A DNA stretch of 64,000 bases from Saccharothrix coeruleofusca (GTDB lineage: Bacteria; Actinomycetota; Actinomycetes; Mycobacteriales; Pseudonocardiaceae), in NCBI RefSeq assembly GCF_014648515.1, contig NZ_BMRG01000003.1, positions 427,477-491,476 on the forward strand, written 5' to 3'. The first letter of the stretch is position 1. Each line of letters opens with the position of its first letter. The notes under the pieces are model-generated. The model ran no database searches, had not been told where the DNA came from, and saw only the letters and a list, made by a program, of their open reading frames with translations. Shown in pieces: positions 25,751 through 35,194 of the stretch. The translations under genes were made by a program, and so were the position numbers.

Positions 25751-25787
25751 TAGGCTGCGGGTAGTGATCGCGGGGTAGTGATCGCGG
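25751..25787 (+). promoter_or_regulatory. Candidate ftsW promoter with two 14-bp direct repeats
   Basis: A TAGGCT -10-like box (25751-25756) is followed at once by two overlapping copies of GGGTAGTGATCGCGG (25759-25773 and 25773-25787, period 14). The next gene is ftsW, 86 bp on. Because an unrelated cassette separates ftsW from murD, it would need its own promoter. No -35 box is clear. Confidence 0.35.
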
Positions 25788-25872
25788 TCGCGTCCGCGCG
25801 ACACGCGGCCGATGTCCTGCCCTCCCCGCCGCAGGCGGGAGACCATGCACCCGTGGCGGAACGAGCGAGATC

Positions 25873-27330
25873 GTGACCCTGGTGGACCGGCCCGCGCGGG
25901 CCGCGCGACCCCGGCGCACCGGCCGGGGTGTCGCGGTGCGCGGCGCGCTGACCGCGTGGCTGAGCAGGCCGCTGGCCGACTTCCACCTGCTGCTGGCCGT
26001 GCTCGGCATGCTCACCGTGATCGGCCTGATCATGGTGCTGTCCGCGTCCGCCCCCGGCGAGGTGGCCGAGGGCGCGTCGGCGTACTCGGTGTTCCAGAAG
26101 CAGCTGACCTACGTGCTGGTCGGCGCGGTGCTGTTCTGGATCGTGCTGCGGATGCCGCTGCGCAGCATCCGCTACGGCAGCACCATGGCGATGCTGGTCT
26201 GCGTCATCATGCTGGTCCTCGTGCTGACGCCGCTGGGCACCGTCGCGGGTGGCGCGCAGTCCTGGTTCACCGTCGGCCCCATCTCCTTCCAGCCCATCGA
26301 GGCCGCCAAGCTCGCGCTGGCGCTGTGGGGCTCGCACGTGCTGGTCACCAAGCGCGCGCTGCTCAACCAGTACCGGCACCTGCTGGTGCCGGTGGTGCCG
26401 GTCGCCCTGGTGGTCTTCGCGCTGGTGATGCTGCAGCCGGACCTGGGCGGCACGATCACCCTCGGCGTGGTGCTGATCAGCCTGCTGTGGTTCGTCGGCG
26501 CGCCGCTGCGGCTGTTCGGCGCGATCGCCGCCGCGGGCGTGGCCGCCGCCGCGTTCCTGGCCGTCACCGCGCCCTACCGGCTGGACCGGGTGCTCACCTT
26601 CCTCAACCCGGAGGCCGACCCGCTCGGCAAGGGCCTGCAGGCGCGGCAGGCGCTGTTCGCGCTGGCCGAGGGCGGGTTCTTCGGCAAGGGCCTGACCAAC
26701 GGCAGCTCCAAGTGGCGCTACCTGCCCAACGTGCACAGCGACTTCATCTTCGCGGTCATCGGCGAGGAGCTGGGGTTCATCGGCTGCCTGCTGGTGCTGG
26801 GGCTGTTCGGCCTGCTGGCCGTGGTGGGCCTGCGGGTGGCGGCGCGCAACACCGACCCGTGGATCAGGATGGTCGCGGCCACGCTGACCGTGTGGCTGGT
26901 CGCCCAGGCCGCCATCAACATCGGCTACGTCGTGCGGCTGCTGCCGGTCACCGGCATCACGCTGCCGATGATCTCCTCCGGCGGCACGTCGATCGTCACC
27001 ACCATGATCGTGTTCGGCATCCTGGCCAGCTGCGCGCGGCACGAGCCGGAAGCGGTGGCCGCGCTGCGCTCGCTGGGGCCGGGCCGGGTGGGCGGCGCGC
27101 TGAAGCTGCCCGCCCCCGAGGCCTACCGGCCGCCGCGCAAGCGCAAGCCGGTGCGCCCGTCCACCCCGCCGCGCGCGCCCGGCCGCCGGACCCCCGCGCC
27201 GCCGCCGGTGGACGAGCGGAGGATGGCGGGCAGGTCCGCGCCGCCCTCGGAGTACCGTCGTCGAGAATCCCGCAAGGCCACCCTGGACCGGTCCACCCGG
27301 TCCCGGCGCACCGGCCGCGACGGGAGATAG
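25873..27330 (+). CDS. ftsW: Septal peptidoglycan glycosyltransferase FtsW (SEDS family)
   Basis: Protein of 485 aa with ten membrane helices between about residues 35 and 395. SEDS hallmarks are the loop [34 protein letters not shown], seen as [15 protein letters not shown] and [19 protein letters not shown] (catalytic Asp in SDFIF), and the last-helix motif [12 protein letters not shown] cytoplasmic tail of about 85 residues is rich in Pro/Arg. FtsW polymerises lipid II at the septum with FtsI. Start GTG has a weak purine stretch upstream. Confidence 0.95.
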   Translation: MTLVDRPARAARPRRTGRGVAVRGALTAWLSRPLADFHLLLAVLGMLTVIGLIMVLSASAPGEVAEGASAYSVFQKQLTYVLVGAVLFWIVLRMPLRSIRYGSTMAMLVCVIMLVLVLTPLGTVAGGAQSWFTVGPISFQPIEAAKLALALWGSHVLVTKRALLNQYRHLLVPVVPVALVVFALVMLQPDLGGTITLGVVLISLLWFVGAPLRLFGAIAAAGVAAAAFLAVTAPYRLDRVLTFLNPEADPLGKGLQARQALFALAEGGFFGKGLTNGSSKWRYLPNVHSDFIFAVIGEELGFIGCLLVLGLFGLLAVVGLRVAARNTDPWIRMVAATLTVWLVAQAAINIGYVVRLLPVTGITLPMISSGGTSIVTTMIVFGILASCARHEPEAVAALRSLGPGRVGGALKLPAPEAYRPPRKRKPVRPSTPPRAPGRRTPAPPPVDERRMAGRSAPPSEYRRRESRKATLDRSTRSRRTGRDGR

Positions 27331-27356
27331 TCCCCACCGAACCGAGGAGGAAGTGC

Positions 27357-28460
27357 GTGACCGGGGTTCCCCAGCAGACCGGACCGTGCGTGGTGGTCGC
27401 CGGAGGCGGCACCGCCGGGCACATCGAGCCGGCACTGGCCCTGGCCGACGCGGTCATGCGCCTGCGGCCCGACGCGCGCGTGGTCGCGCTGGGCACCGAG
27501 CGGGGGCTGGAGAACAAGCTCGTGCCCGCGCGCGGTTACCCGCTGGAGCTGATCCCGCCCGTGCCGATGCCGCGCAAGCCCACGCCAGAGCTGCTCAAGC
27601 TGCCGCTGAAGGTGCGCGACTCGGTGCGCCGCACCAGGGAGGTGCTGGACCGGGTGGGCGCCGACGTGGTGGTGGGCTTCGGCGGCTACGTGTCGCTGCC
27701 CGCCTACCTCGCCGCGCGCGGCCGGGTGCCGATCGTGGTGCACGAGGCCAACGCCAAGACCGGCCTGGCCAACAAGGTCGGCGCGAAGTTCGCCGCGCGG
27801 GTGGCCGCCGCGGTGCCCGACTCCGGCCTGGCCGACGCCGAGATCATCGGCATCCCGCTGCGCCACTCGATCACCTCGCTGGACCGGGCCGCGCTGCGCG
27901 CCCAGGCGCGGGCCCACTTCGGCCTGCACCCGCACGCGCCCACGCTGCTGGTGTTCGGCGGCTCGCAGGGCGCGCGGTCGATCAACAACGCGGTCTCCGG
28001 CGCGGCGGCGGCGTTCGCGAGCGCGGGCGTGGGCGTGCTGCACGCCCACGGGCCCAAGAACACCGTCGCGGTGCAGGCCGTGCCCGGCGCGCCCGCGTAC
28101 GTGCCGGTGCCGTACCTGGAGCGGATGGACCTGGCCTACGCCGCCGCCGACGCGGTGCTGTGCCGCTCCGGCGCGATGACCGTGGCCGAGGTGTCCGCGG
28201 TCGGCCTGCCCGCGGTGTTCGTCCCGCTGCCGCACGGCAACGGCGAGCAGGCGCTCAACGCGGGCCCGGTGGTCTCGGCGGGCGGCGGTCTGCTGGTGCC
28301 CGACGAGCAGCTGACCCCGCAGTGGATCGTGGACAACGTGGTGCCGCTGGTGGCCGACCGGGCGCGGCTGGCCGCGATGAGCGCCGCCACGCTGGGCACC
28401 GGCCACCGCGAGGCCGACGAGGTGCTGGCCCGCATCGTGCTCGAGGTGGTCAAGAAGTGA
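27357..28460 (+). CDS. murG: UDP-GlcNAc:lipid I N-acetylglucosaminyltransferase
   Basis: Protein of 367 aa of the GT-B fold (GT28). The N-domain has [20 protein letters not shown] and [16 protein letters not shown], two G-loops for lipid I binding. The C-domain has [51 protein letters not shown] in the pieces [11 protein letters not shown] and [13 protein letters not shown], for UDP-GlcNAc. It makes lipid II at the inner membrane face. GTG 27357 has GAGGAGGAAG upstream; GTGA overlap with murC. Confidence 0.95.
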   Translation: MTGVPQQTGPCVVVAGGGTAGHIEPALALADAVMRLRPDARVVALGTERGLENKLVPARGYPLELIPPVPMPRKPTPELLKLPLKVRDSVRRTREVLDRVGADVVVGFGGYVSLPAYLAARGRVPIVVHEANAKTGLANKVGAKFAARVAAAVPDSGLADAEIIGIPLRHSITSLDRAALRAQARAHFGLHPHAPTLLVFGGSQGARSINNAVSGAAAAFASAGVGVLHAHGPKNTVAVQAVPGAPAYVPVPYLERMDLAYAAADAVLCRSGAMTVAEVSAVGLPAVFVPLPHGNGEQALNAGPVVSAGGGLLVPDEQLTPQWIVDNVVPLVADRARLAAMSAATLGTGHREADEVLARIVLEVVKK

Positions 28461-29857
28461 GCGAGGTCCTGGACCGGGTGCACCTGGTCGGCATCGGCGG
28501 GGCGGGCATGAGCGGCATCGCCCGCATCCTGCTCGCCCGCGGCGCGCGGGTGTCCGGCTCGGACGCCAAGGACTCCCGCACCGTGCTGGCGCTGCGGGCG
28601 CAGGGCGCGGAGGTCGCCATCGGCCACGACGGCGGCAACCTCGACCAGCTGCCCGGCGGTCCGACCGCGGTGGTGGTGTCCACCGCGATCCGCGAGGACA
28701 ACCCGGAGCTGGTGGCCGCCCGCGAGCGCGGCCTGGTCGTGCTGCGGCGGGCCGAGGCGCTGGCCGCGCTGATGCTGGACCACCGGGTCGCCTGCGTGGC
28801 GGGCACGCACGGCAAGACCTCCACCACGTCGATGCTGACCGTGGCGCTGCAGCACTGCCGGATGGACCCGTCGTTCGCCATCGGCGGCGACCTCAACGAG
28901 TCCGGCGCGAACGCGCACCACGGCACCGGCGGCGTGTTCGTCGCCGAGGCCGACGAGAGCGACGGGTCGTTCCTGTTCTTCTCGCCGTCGGTGGCGGTGG
29001 TGACCAACGTGGAGGCCGACCACCTCGACCACCACGGCACGGTCGAGGCCTACACCGCGGTGTTCGACTCCTTCCTGGAGCGCATCGCCGACGACGGCGT
29101 GCTCATCGCCTGCGCCGACGACCCCGGCTCGGCGGCGCTGGCGGACCGCGCGGCCAAGCTGGGCCTGCGGGTGCGCCGCTACGGCCGCTCGGCCGTGGGC
29201 GAGGGCGCGGCCACCCTGGTCGGCTACCGGCCCGAGGGGGGCGGCGGGCTGGCCGAGGTGGAGCTGGACGGCGAGCGGGTCCAGGTGCGGGTGGCCGTGC
29301 CGGGCGAGCACATGGCGGGCAACGCCGTGGCCGCCCTGCTGGCCGCGCTGGAGCTGGGCGCGCAGCGCGAGGGCGTGCTGGAGGGCCTGGCCGCGTTCGG
29401 CGGGGTGCGCAGGCGGTTCGAGTTCAAGGGCCGCGCCGCGGGCGTGCGGGTCTACGACGACTACGCCCACCACCCCACCGAGGTGGCCGCGCAGCTCACC
29501 GCGGCCCGGCCGGTCGCGGGCGAGGGCAGGCTGGTCGTGGTGTTCCAGCCGCACCTGTACTCGCGGACCCGGCTGTTCGCCGAGGAGTTCGGCAAGGCGC
29601 TGGGCCTGGCCGACGAGGTCGTGGTGCTCGACGTCTACGGCGCCCGCGAGGACCCGGAGCCCGGTGTCACCGGCGCGCTGGTGGCCGAGGCGGTGCCGCT
29701 GGAGGCCGGGCGGGTGCACCACCAGCCGTCGTTCGACCGGGTGCCCGAGCTGGTGGCGGGTCTGGCCGCGGAGGGTGACGTGGTCGTCACCATGGGCGCG
29801 GGCGACGTCACCATGCTGGGCCCGGAGATCGTCGACGCGCTGGCCCGGAGGTCATGA
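28457..29857 (+). CDS. murC: UDP-N-acetylmuramate:L-alanine ligase
   Basis: Protein of 466 aa. It opens with [19 protein letters not shown] (UDP binding). The ATP loop is [13 protein letters not shown] (about 115-127), then [13 protein letters not shown] and the C-domain [12 protein letters not shown] and [12 protein letters not shown]. It adds the first L-Ala to UDP-MurNAc. Starts with GTGA overlap on murG and ends with ATGA overlap on ftsQ. Confidence 0.95.
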   Translation: MSEVLDRVHLVGIGGAGMSGIARILLARGARVSGSDAKDSRTVLALRAQGAEVAIGHDGGNLDQLPGGPTAVVVSTAIREDNPELVAARERGLVVLRRAEALAALMLDHRVACVAGTHGKTSTTSMLTVALQHCRMDPSFAIGGDLNESGANAHHGTGGVFVAEADESDGSFLFFSPSVAVVTNVEADHLDHHGTVEAYTAVFDSFLERIADDGVLIACADDPGSAALADRAAKLGLRVRRYGRSAVGEGAATLVGYRPEGGGGLAEVELDGERVQVRVAVPGEHMAGNAVAALLAALELGAQREGVLEGLAAFGGVRRRFEFKGRAAGVRVYDDYAHHPTEVAAQLTAARPVAGEGRLVVVFQPHLYSRTRLFAEEFGKALGLADEVVVLDVYGAREDPEPGVTGALVAEAVPLEAGRVHHQPSFDRVPELVAGLAAEGDVVVTMGAGDVTMLGPEIVDALARRS

Positions 29858-30600
29858 GCGCGCCGACGGCGCGCCGCCGCCCCGCTCCGGCGCGGCGGCG
29901 CCCGTCGCGCGCCCCGGCCCGCAGGCCCGCGCTGCCGTCCAGGGCCACCGTGCTGCGCCGCCGCGCGGTGGCGCTGCTGACCCTGCTCACCGTGCTGGGC
30001 CTGGGCTACGCGGTGTGGTTCACCTCACTGCTGGGCGTGCGCGTGGTGGAGGTCGAGGGCCTGGTGGAGCTGGAGCCCGCGGCGGTGCGCGAGGCGGCCG
30101 ACATCGGCCCCGGTGAGCCGCTGGCGCGGCTGGACGTCGAGGCGGTCACCGCGCGCGTGCGGGAGCTGCCGCGGGTGGCGGACGTGCGGGTGGAGCGGGT
30201 GCTGCCGGGCACGGTCCGGCTGACCGTGCGGGAGCGCGTGCCCGTCGCCGTGCTCAAGTCCGCCGACGGCGCGCACCTGGTGGACTCGACCGGCAAGGAC
30301 TACGCCACGGTGGCGCAGGAGCCCGCGGGTCTGCCGGAGCTGAAGGTCTCGGGGGACCGGCGCGCGACCGACGCGGCGGTCTCCGTGCTGATCCAGCTGC
30401 CGGAGGGGCTGCGCGACGAGGTGCTGGCCGTCTCGGCGGGCACCGGGGCGGACGTCGAGCTCACCCTGACCGCCGGGCGCCAGGTGCGCTGGGGTTCCGC
30501 GGCGGAGACGCCCCGCAAGGCCGCGGTGCTGGAAGTGCTGCTGAGCCGTCCCGGCACGGTGTTCGACGTCTCCAGCCCGGAACTGGCGACGGTGTCGTGA
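29854..30600 (+). CDS. ftsQ: Cell division protein FtsQ/DivIB
   Basis: Protein of 248 aa. A very basic, Arg/Pro/Ala-rich cytoplasmic N-terminus (about 35 residues) is followed by one membrane helix ([19 protein letters not shown]), a POTRA domain ([41 protein letters not shown] as two pieces; about 55-125) and the FtsQ domain. It links early and late divisome proteins. ATGA overlap with murC. In many actinobacteria ftsZ follows directly; here a DUF664 gene intervenes. Confidence 0.93.
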   Translation: MSAPTARRRPAPARRRPSRAPARRPALPSRATVLRRRAVALLTLLTVLGLGYAVWFTSLLGVRVVEVEGLVELEPAAVREAADIGPGEPLARLDVEAVTARVRELPRVADVRVERVLPGTVRLTVRERVPVAVLKSADGAHLVDSTGKDYATVAQEPAGLPELKVSGDRRATDAAVSVLIQLPEGLRDEVLAVSAGTGADVELTLTAGRQVRWGSAAETPRKAAVLEVLLSRPGTVFDVSSPELATVS

Positions 30601-30654
30601 TCGCCGTCACCGCCGCGTCGGCGGAAAGCGATCGTGGGCTCCGCGGCGGGAGTC

Positions 30655-30660
30655 GATACT
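30655..30660 (+). promoter_or_regulatory. -10 box of the DUF664/DinB-fold gene (leaderless)
   Basis: GATACT, 6 nt before the ATG at 30667, suggests a promoter separate from the ftsQ transcript. Confidence 0.4.
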
Positions 30661-30666
30661 GCACGC

Positions 30667-31167
30667 ATGGCCGACACCCGCGTGGAGCCACCGTACACCG
30701 GTGACGAGCGCACCCTGCTGACCGCGTTCCTGGACTACTTGCGGGAAACCATCGCGTTCAAGTGCGCGGGACTGTCCGATGAGGACGCTTCGCGCTCCGT
30801 CCTGCCGTCCCCGCTGACCACCGCCGCGGGGATCGTGAAGCACCTGCGCTGGGTCGAGGAGTACTGGTTTCACGTTCGCCTGGGCGGGTACCCCTCTCAG
30901 GCCCCCTACTCACCGGACGATCCCGACGTGGACTGGCGCTTGGCACCGGGGGAGACGATCTCGGGATTGCTGGACGACTACGCTGGGCAGTGCGCGGTGA
31001 GCCGCCGGCTCGTCGCGGGGTGGGATCTCGACCACGAGGTGCCGTTCCGGGGCGACAAGGCGCTTTCGGTGCGCTGGGTGCTGATCCACATGATCGAGGA
31101 GACGGGTCGGCACGCGGGGCAGCTGGACGTGGTGCGGGAACTGCTCGACGGGGTGACCGGGGAGTAG
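30667..31167 (+). CDS. DinB/DUF664-fold protein
   Basis: Protein of 166 aa with the four-helix-bundle DUF664 layout. Three His-type metal-ligand positions are visible: VKHLRWVEEYWFHVRLGG, then ETGRHAGQLDVVRELLDG near the C-terminus, with VLIHMIEETGRH. This is the DinB-like metal-binding thiol transferase superfamily (mycothiol or bacillithiol dependent in studied members), not the DNA polymerase also called DinB. It lies between ftsQ and ftsZ. Its own -10 box suggests it is an inserted, independently transcribed gene with no known role in division. Base use is a little less GC-rich than the neighbours. Confidence 0.8.
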   Translation: MADTRVEPPYTGDERTLLTAFLDYLRETIAFKCAGLSDEDASRSVLPSPLTTAAGIVKHLRWVEEYWFHVRLGGYPSQAPYSPDDPDVDWRLAPGETISGLLDDYAGQCAVSRRLVAGWDLDHEVPFRGDKALSVRWVLIHMIEETGRHAGQLDVVRELLDGVTGE

Positions 31168-31242
31168 TCCTCGTGCCCGACACGGCGTGGCTGCTGGACC
31201 GACGCACCAGCGGTGCATACCGTCCAGCAACAACATACGGGG

Positions 31243-31260
31243 TTGACATAACTCTTGACC
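31243..31260 (+). promoter_or_regulatory. Candidate ftsZ upstream promoter elements
   Basis: TTGACA (31243-31248) and TTGACC (31255-31260), starts 12 bp apart, lie about 100 bp before ftsZ in an AT-richer stretch. A TACCGT hexamer (31218-31223) lies further up. No -10 box with ideal spacing follows either -35, so the exact promoter is unresolved. Confidence 0.3.
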
Positions 31261-31348
31261 TCTGGTTGAGGGTTCCAATCCGGGCGGTGGACCGGTGCGG
31301 TCACCCGCTCCAGCACATGAGCACGGACACGATCAGGAAGGCGGACCG

Positions 31349-32662
31349 ATGACGCCCCCGCACAACTACCTCGCGGTGATAAAGGTCGTCGGCATCGGCG
31401 GTGGCGGTGTCAACGCCGTCAACCGCATGATCGAGGTCGGGCTCAAGGGCGTCGAGTTCATCGCGGTGAACACCGACGCGCAAGCGCTGCTGATGTCCGA
31501 CGCCGACGTCAAGCTCGACATCGGCCGCGAGCTGACCCGCGGCCTCGGCGCGGGCGCCAACCCCGAGGTGGGCCACAAGGCGGCCGAGGACCACCGCGAG
31601 GAGATCGAGGAAGTCCTCAAGGGCGCCGACATGGTCTTCGTCACCGCGGGCGAGGGCGGCGGCACGGGCACCGGCGGCGCGCCGGTGGTGGCCTCCATCG
31701 CCCGCAAGCTCGGCGCGCTGACCATCGGCGTGGTGACGCGGCCGTTCTCCTTCGAGGGCAAGCGCCGCGCCAAGCAGGCCGAGGAGGGCATCCAGGCCCT
31801 GCGCAACGAGTGCGACACGCTCATCGTGATCCCCAACGACCGGCTGCTGCAGCTGGGCGACATCGGGGTGAGCCTGATGGACGCCTTCCGCTCGGCCGAC
31901 GAGGTGCTGCTCTCCGGTGTCCAGGGCATCACCGACCTGATCACCACCCCCGGTCTGATCAACCTGGACTTCGCCGACGTCAAGAGCGTCATGTCCGGCG
32001 CGGGCAGCGCGCTGATGGGCATCGGCTCCGCGCGCGGCGAGGGCAGAGCCGTGCAGGCGGCGCAGAAGGCGATCAACTCGCCGCTGCTGGAGGCGTCGAT
32101 GGAGGGGGCGCACGGCGTCCTGCTGTCCATCGCGGGCGGCTCGGACCTGGGTCTGTTCGAGATCAACGAGTCCGCCTCGCTGGTGCAGGAGGCGGCCCAC
32201 CCGGACGCCAACATCATCTTCGGCACGGTGATCGACGACTCGCTGGGCGACGAGGTCCGGGTGACCGTGATCGCGGCCGGGTTCGACAGCGGCGGGCCGA
32301 CGCACAAGAAGCTGGAGCCGACCGCGCTGTCCAGCCCCGCGCGGGGCGGGGCGGGCGAGCACGGGCAGGTGCAGTCGTCCACACCGCAGTCCACCGCGCC
32401 GCAGCCCTCCGCGCAGCCGTCCGCGCCGCAGTCGGAGCAGCAGGCCGCGCCGCCCCCGGTGGTGCCGCCGCGGCCCACCGTGCCGACGCAGCCGCAGCAC
32501 GCGACCACCACGCCGCCGCCCTACCAGCCGCCGCCGCAGCCGATGCCCCGGCTGTCGCAGAGCGGCACCCTGCCCACCAGCGGCACGCTGCCCAACCGCG
32601 CGGTGCCGGTGACCGACGACCCGGACGACGAGGTCGACGTGCCGCCGTTCATGCGGCGCTGA
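31349..32662 (+). CDS. ftsZ: Cell division protein FtsZ
   Basis: Protein of 437 aa. The tubulin-type GTPase domain has [15 protein letters not shown] and the signature [12 protein letters not shown] (about 101-112), then T7 loop [11 protein letters not shown] with catalytic Asp. The C-domain ends near 320. A long Gln/Pro/Ser linker of about 100 residues precedes the conserved tail [12 protein letters not shown], which docks SepF and FtsW. It forms the Z-ring. AGGAAGG precedes the ATG. A 17-bp perfect hairpin follows the gene. Confidence 0.97.
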   Translation: MTPPHNYLAVIKVVGIGGGGVNAVNRMIEVGLKGVEFIAVNTDAQALLMSDADVKLDIGRELTRGLGAGANPEVGHKAAEDHREEIEEVLKGADMVFVTAGEGGGTGTGGAPVVASIARKLGALTIGVVTRPFSFEGKRRAKQAEEGIQALRNECDTLIVIPNDRLLQLGDIGVSLMDAFRSADEVLLSGVQGITDLITTPGLINLDFADVKSVMSGAGSALMGIGSARGEGRAVQAAQKAINSPLLEASMEGAHGVLLSIAGGSDLGLFEINESASLVQEAAHPDANIIFGTVIDDSLGDEVRVTVIAAGFDSGGPTHKKLEPTALSSPARGGAGEHGQVQSSTPQSTAPQPSAQPSAPQSEQQAAPPPVVPPRPTVPTQPQHATTTPPPYQPPPQPMPRLSQSGTLPTSGTLPNRAVPVTDDPDDEVDVPPFMRR

Positions 32663-32676
32663 AGTCGTTCCGACAT

Positions 32677-32710
32677 CGGAGGCGCCCGGTCCGCGGACCG
32701 GGCGCCTCCG
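32677..32710 (+). terminator. 34-nt perfect palindrome after ftsZ
   Basis: Arms CGGAGGCGCCCGGTCCG (32677-32693) and CGGACCGGGCGCCTCCG (32694-32710) are exact complements. It lies 14 bp past the ftsZ stop and 29 bp before pgeF. There is no T-tract. Confidence 0.7.
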
Positions 32711-32739
32711 CCGCGTCGTGGGCGTGACAAGCTGATGGG

Positions 32740-33444
32740 GTGCGCATCCGTCGTGTCGTGACCACCCGCGAGGGTGGGGTCTCCAAACCGCCGTACGACT
32801 CCTTCAACCTGGGCGACCACGTGGGCGACGACCCGCGCGCGGTCGCGGCCAACCGGCGCAGGCTGGCCGAGGGCATCGGCCTCGCGCCGGACCGGCTGGT
32901 GTGGATGGAGCAGGTGCACGGCCGCACGGTGGCCACCGTCGACGGCCCGCAGGAGGGCCCGCTGGAGGCCACCGACGCCGTGGTCACCGCCACGCCGGGG
33001 CTGGCACTGGTGGTGCTCACGGCGGACTGCGTGCCGGTCCTGCTCGGCGACCCGGAGGCGGGCGTGGTCGCCGCCGCCCACGCGGGTCGCGTCGGCGCCA
33101 GGGTCGGCATCATCCCGGCCACTCTCGCCGCCATGCGGGACGCGGGCGCGCACCTGGAGAACATTGAGGTGCTGCTGGGGCCCGCGGTGTGCGGCCAGTG
33201 CTACGAGGTGCCCGCCGACATGCGCGACGACGTGGAGCGGCACCTGCCCGGCAGTGCCGCCAAGACCCGCTCCGGCAAGCCCGCGCTGGACCTGCGCGCG
33301 GGGCTGTGGCAGCAGCTGGCCGACGCGGGCGTGGGCAAGGTCGGCGTCGACCCGCGCTGCACGGTGGAGGAGCGCTCCCTGTTCAGCCACCGCCGCACGC
33401 CGGGCACCGGCAGGCTCGCGGGCGTCGTCTGGATCGACGCGTGA
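32740..33444 (+). CDS. pgeF: Laccase-domain protein PgeF/YlmD (peptidoglycan editing factor)
   Basis: Protein of 234 aa of the COG1496 family. Motifs: SKPPYDSFNLGDHVGDDP near the start, WMEQVHGRTVATVDG, LTADCVPVLLGDPEAGVVAAAHAGR (Cys and His ligands, in the parts LTADCVPVLL and VAAAHAGR) and GPAVCGQCYEVP. Homologues have purine nucleosidase/deaminase activity or edit peptidoglycan precursors by removing misincorporated L-Ser. It stands between ftsZ and the PLP-binding protein gene, as in most Gram-positives. GTGA overlap with the next gene. Confidence 0.9.
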   Translation: MRIRRVVTTREGGVSKPPYDSFNLGDHVGDDPRAVAANRRRLAEGIGLAPDRLVWMEQVHGRTVATVDGPQEGPLEATDAVVTATPGLALVVLTADCVPVLLGDPEAGVVAAAHAGRVGARVGIIPATLAAMRDAGAHLENIEVLLGPAVCGQCYEVPADMRDDVERHLPGSAAKTRSGKPALDLRAGLWQQLADAGVGKVGVDPRCTVEERSLFSHRRTPGTGRLAGVVWIDA

Positions 33445-34145
33445 ACCGGCGCGAGGAGCTGCGCGCCAACCTCGACGAGGTGCGCGCCCGGATCGCCGCC
33501 GCCTGCGCGAAGGCCGACCGCGACCCGGCGGAGGTCACCCTGCTCGCGGTGACCAAGACCTTCCCGGCCGCCGACGTGGCGCTGCTCAGCGAGCTGGGGC
33601 TGCGCGAGTTCGCCGAGAACAAGGACCAGGAGGCGGCCCGCAAGACCGCCGAGCTGACCGACCTGCCCGAGGGCACCCGGTGGCACATGGTGGGCAGGCT
33701 GCAGCGCAACAAGGCCAAGTCCGTGGTCGGCTGGGCCGACCAGGTCGACTCGGTGGACTCGGCCCGGCTGGCCGACGCCCTCGCGGGCGCGGCGGCCAAG
33801 GCCGGGCGGGGCCCGGTGGACGTGCTGATCCAGGTCAGCATCGACGGCGACCCGGCGCGCGGCGGCTGCCCGCTGGACGAGCTGCCCGCGCTGGCCGATC
33901 ACGTAGCGCGTTCGGGTGAACTCGCCCTGCGAGGGGTGATGGCCGTCGCACCCAGGCAGATGTATCCGGGGGAAGCGTTTGCGCTCTTGAACAGAGCGGT
34001 AACCCGTTTGCGCGACGATCACCCTGCTGCGACCGTGCTCTCAGCGGGGATGAGCGGCGACCTGGAAGATGCCATCGCGTGGGGATCGACGTGCGTGCGT
34101 GTCGGAACAGCGTTGCTGGGCGAGCGGAGGCTAGCCTCCCCGTGA
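33441..34145 (+). CDS. Pyridoxal-phosphate homeostasis protein (YggS/PLPBP family)
   Basis: Protein of 234 aa, a single alanine-racemase-type TIM barrel. PLP lysine is in LLAVTKTFPAADV (about K39). Other motifs are REFAENKDQEA, WHMVGRLQRNKAK, RGVMAVAP and the C-terminal LSAGMSGDLEDAIAWGSTCVRVGTAL, read as SAGMSGDLEDAI and GSTCVRVGTAL. It buffers PLP and keeps amino-acid pools balanced. It overlaps pgeF by GTGA and precedes sepF, the standard order. Confidence 0.93.
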   Translation: MNRREELRANLDEVRARIAAACAKADRDPAEVTLLAVTKTFPAADVALLSELGLREFAENKDQEAARKTAELTDLPEGTRWHMVGRLQRNKAKSVVGWADQVDSVDSARLADALAGAAAKAGRGPVDVLIQVSIDGDPARGGCPLDELPALADHVARSGELALRGVMAVAPRQMYPGEAFALLNRAVTRLRDDHPAATVLSAGMSGDLEDAIAWGSTCVRVGTALLGERRLASP

Positions 34146-34212
34146 TTGCCTGGAACCTCTGGGGCGGCCGCGACGTCCTTGCGGGTAGGGATCGGCGGAG
34201 GAAGGGCTGGGC

Positions 34213-34845
34213 ATGAGCGGGTTTCACAAGCTGAAGGCCTACTTCGGGATGGTTCCCGCCGAGTACGCCGACGATCCCGACGCCTACGAGGACGAGCGGG
34301 GCGGTCGCTACGCCGACTACCGGTCCGACTACCCGGAGGTCGCCGAGTACGACGGGTACGCCGAGCAGCGCAACGGGCGCCGCCGGGTGCTCGGCCGCTC
34401 GGACTACCGCGCCGAGCTCGACGAGTCGGAGGACTACGAGCCCGACGCCCGCACCCGGTCCCGCCGCTCCTGGAGCGGCGACACCGCGGTGCACGGCGCG
34501 CTGGCCGTGGACTCCCAGCGCGAGCCCGCCGCGCGCACCCGACCGGCCACCGAGCCCGCTCACCCGCTGGGGCGCATCACGACGCTGCACCCGCGCAGCT
34601 ACAACGAGGCGCGCACCATCGGCGAGCACTACCGCGACGGCACCCCGGTGATCATGAACCTCACGGACATGGACGACGCGGACGCCAAGCGGTTGGTGGA
34701 CTTCGCGGCCGGGCTCGCGTTCGCCCTCCGGGGGTCAATCGATAAGGTGACAAACAAGGTGTTCCTCCTCTCACCCCCGAACATCGACGTCACCGCCGAG
34801 GACCGCAGGCGGCTCGCCGAGGGTGGGTTCCTCAACCACGGCTGA
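34213..34845 (+). CDS. sepF: Cell division protein SepF
   Basis: Protein of 210 aa. An N-terminal membrane-binding helix (MSGFHKLKAYFGMVP) is followed by an acidic, Tyr-rich disordered linker (about 20-110), and a C-terminal SepF domain with LHPRSYNEARTIGEHYRDG, PVIMNLTDMDDADAKRLVDF, GLAFALRGSIDKV and KVFLLSPPNIDV. It tethers FtsZ to the membrane, the role FtsA has elsewhere; no ftsA is present. GGAGGAAGGG precedes the ATG. Confidence 0.95.
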   Translation: MSGFHKLKAYFGMVPAEYADDPDAYEDERGGRYADYRSDYPEVAEYDGYAEQRNGRRRVLGRSDYRAELDESEDYEPDARTRSRRSWSGDTAVHGALAVDSQREPAARTRPATEPAHPLGRITTLHPRSYNEARTIGEHYRDGTPVIMNLTDMDDADAKRLVDFAAGLAFALRGSIDKVTNKVFLLSPPNIDVTAEDRRRLAEGGFLNHG

Positions 34846-34864
34846 GTGGTGGCACAGTTGAGGG

Positions 34865-35149
34865 GTGGATGCACTCTGGCTCGTGGTCTACTACCTGCTG
34901 TTCTCGTTCTGGCTGCTGCTCACGGCGCGCGTCGTGGTGGAGCTCGTCCGCTCGTTCGCCAGGGAGTGGCGGCCCGCGGGCGGGGTCGCGGTGGCCTTGG
35001 AAACGGTTTACACGGTGACCGATCCCCCGGTCCGGCTGCTCCGTCGGCTGATCCCGACGGTGCGGATCGGGGGCGTCGGTCTGGACTTGTCCATTATTGT
35101 GCTGTTGCTGGTCGTTATCATTCTGATGCGAGTAGCCGATCCCAGGTGA
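34865..35149 (+). CDS. YggT family membrane protein
   Basis: Protein of 94 aa with two hydrophobic helices (LVVYYLLFSFWLLLTARVVVEL as LVVYYLLFSFWLLLT plus ARVVVEL, and LDLSIIVLLLVVIILMRV) around the YggT motif TDPPVRLLRRLIPTVRIGGVGLD, read here as TDPPVRLLRRLIP and GGVGLDLS. It lies between sepF and divIVA as in most Gram-positives and may help organise division or osmotic response. Function not firmly known. Start GTG follows GAGGGG. Confidence 0.9.
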   Translation: MDALWLVVYYLLFSFWLLLTARVVVELVRSFAREWRPAGGVAVALETVYTVTDPPVRLLRRLIPTVRIGGVGLDLSIIVLLLVVIILMRVADPR

Positions 35150-35194
35150 GGGGACCAGGGATGTCCACAGCCCAGGAGTGCGTGAGGTGATCTG

